A DNA stretch of 6,461 nt from Hyphomicrobiales bacterium (GTDB lineage Bacteria; Pseudomonadota; Alphaproteobacteria; Rhizobiales; HXMU1428-3): the NCBI GenBank assembly GCA_021775385.1, contig JAJFHW010000272.1, forward strand, positions 1 to 6,461. Direction: 5' to 3'. The notes below the pieces were generated by a model. That model searched no databases, was not told the origin of the DNA, and was given only the letters and a program-made list of their open reading frames with translations. The stretch's first letter is position 1, and the number at the start of each line of letters is the position of its first letter. Shown piece by piece: positions 6,421-6,461 of this stretch. Position numbers and translations under genes: made by a program.

Positions 6421-6440
6421 AGGTCAAATTATTATGACCT
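6421..6440. promoter_or_regulatory. Perfect inverted repeat AGGTCA-N8-TGACCT
   Basis: Six-base arms at 6421-6426 and 6435-6440 are exact reverse complements around AATTATTA, giving a 20-bp dyad typical of a dimeric regulator site. It lies about 245 bp before the receptor ATG and may serve this operon or an unseen divergent gene to the right. A T-tract does not follow on either side, so it is unlikely to be a terminator. Confidence 0.45.
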
Positions 6441-6461
6441 TAATGCGCAATTTCATTTGCA

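Overview
This window comes from a Gram-negative bacterium, shown by a TonB-dependent outer-membrane receptor and a periplasmic binding protein with a signal peptide. It is AT-rich overall. The DUF2218-type protein and the binding-protein subfamily are, from memory, most common in Alphaproteobacteria, so a low-GC, possibly marine alphaproteobacterium is the best guess. Species cannot be read from the sequence.

Layout. Positions 1-251 (+ strand) hold the C-terminal end of a LuxR/NarL-type regulator whose start lies outside the window. Positions 252-782 are a gene-poor convergent spacer with a run of nine C. Positions 783-6176 (minus strand) form a compact five-gene iron-chelate uptake operon. 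In transcription order it encodes a TonB-dependent receptor (6176-4146), a periplasmic binding protein (4045-2921), a FecCD-type permease (2924-1869), a FecE/FepC-type ATPase (1872-1054) and a DUF2218 protein (1064-783). The last four genes overlap in series (4, 4 and 11 bp), so their translation is probably coupled. The only real gap, about 100 bp after the receptor gene, contains a strong hairpin that pairs fully only in the minus-strand RNA. Positions 6177-6461 are the operon's leader and probable control region, with several symmetric or repeated motifs.

How the genes work together. The receptor would bring a ferric chelate (siderophore or heme-like) across the outer membrane using TonB energy. 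The binding protein would capture it in the periplasm, the permease (probably a homodimer) and ATPase would import it, and the small DUF2218 protein may act in the cytoplasm on the imported iron complex. The last step is inference: DUF2218 has no established function, but I recall it occurring next to, or fused to, siderophore-interacting (ferric reductase) domains. No siderophore synthesis genes, reductase or tonB/exbBD are in the window.

The most interesting points are the DUF2218 protein with its conserved His/Cys pattern at the end of a coupled uptake operon, the RNA-strand-specific hairpin between receptor and transporter genes, and an upstream region with a 23-bp-spaced direct repeat and a perfect 6-8-6 inverted repeat that do not look like a textbook Fur box.
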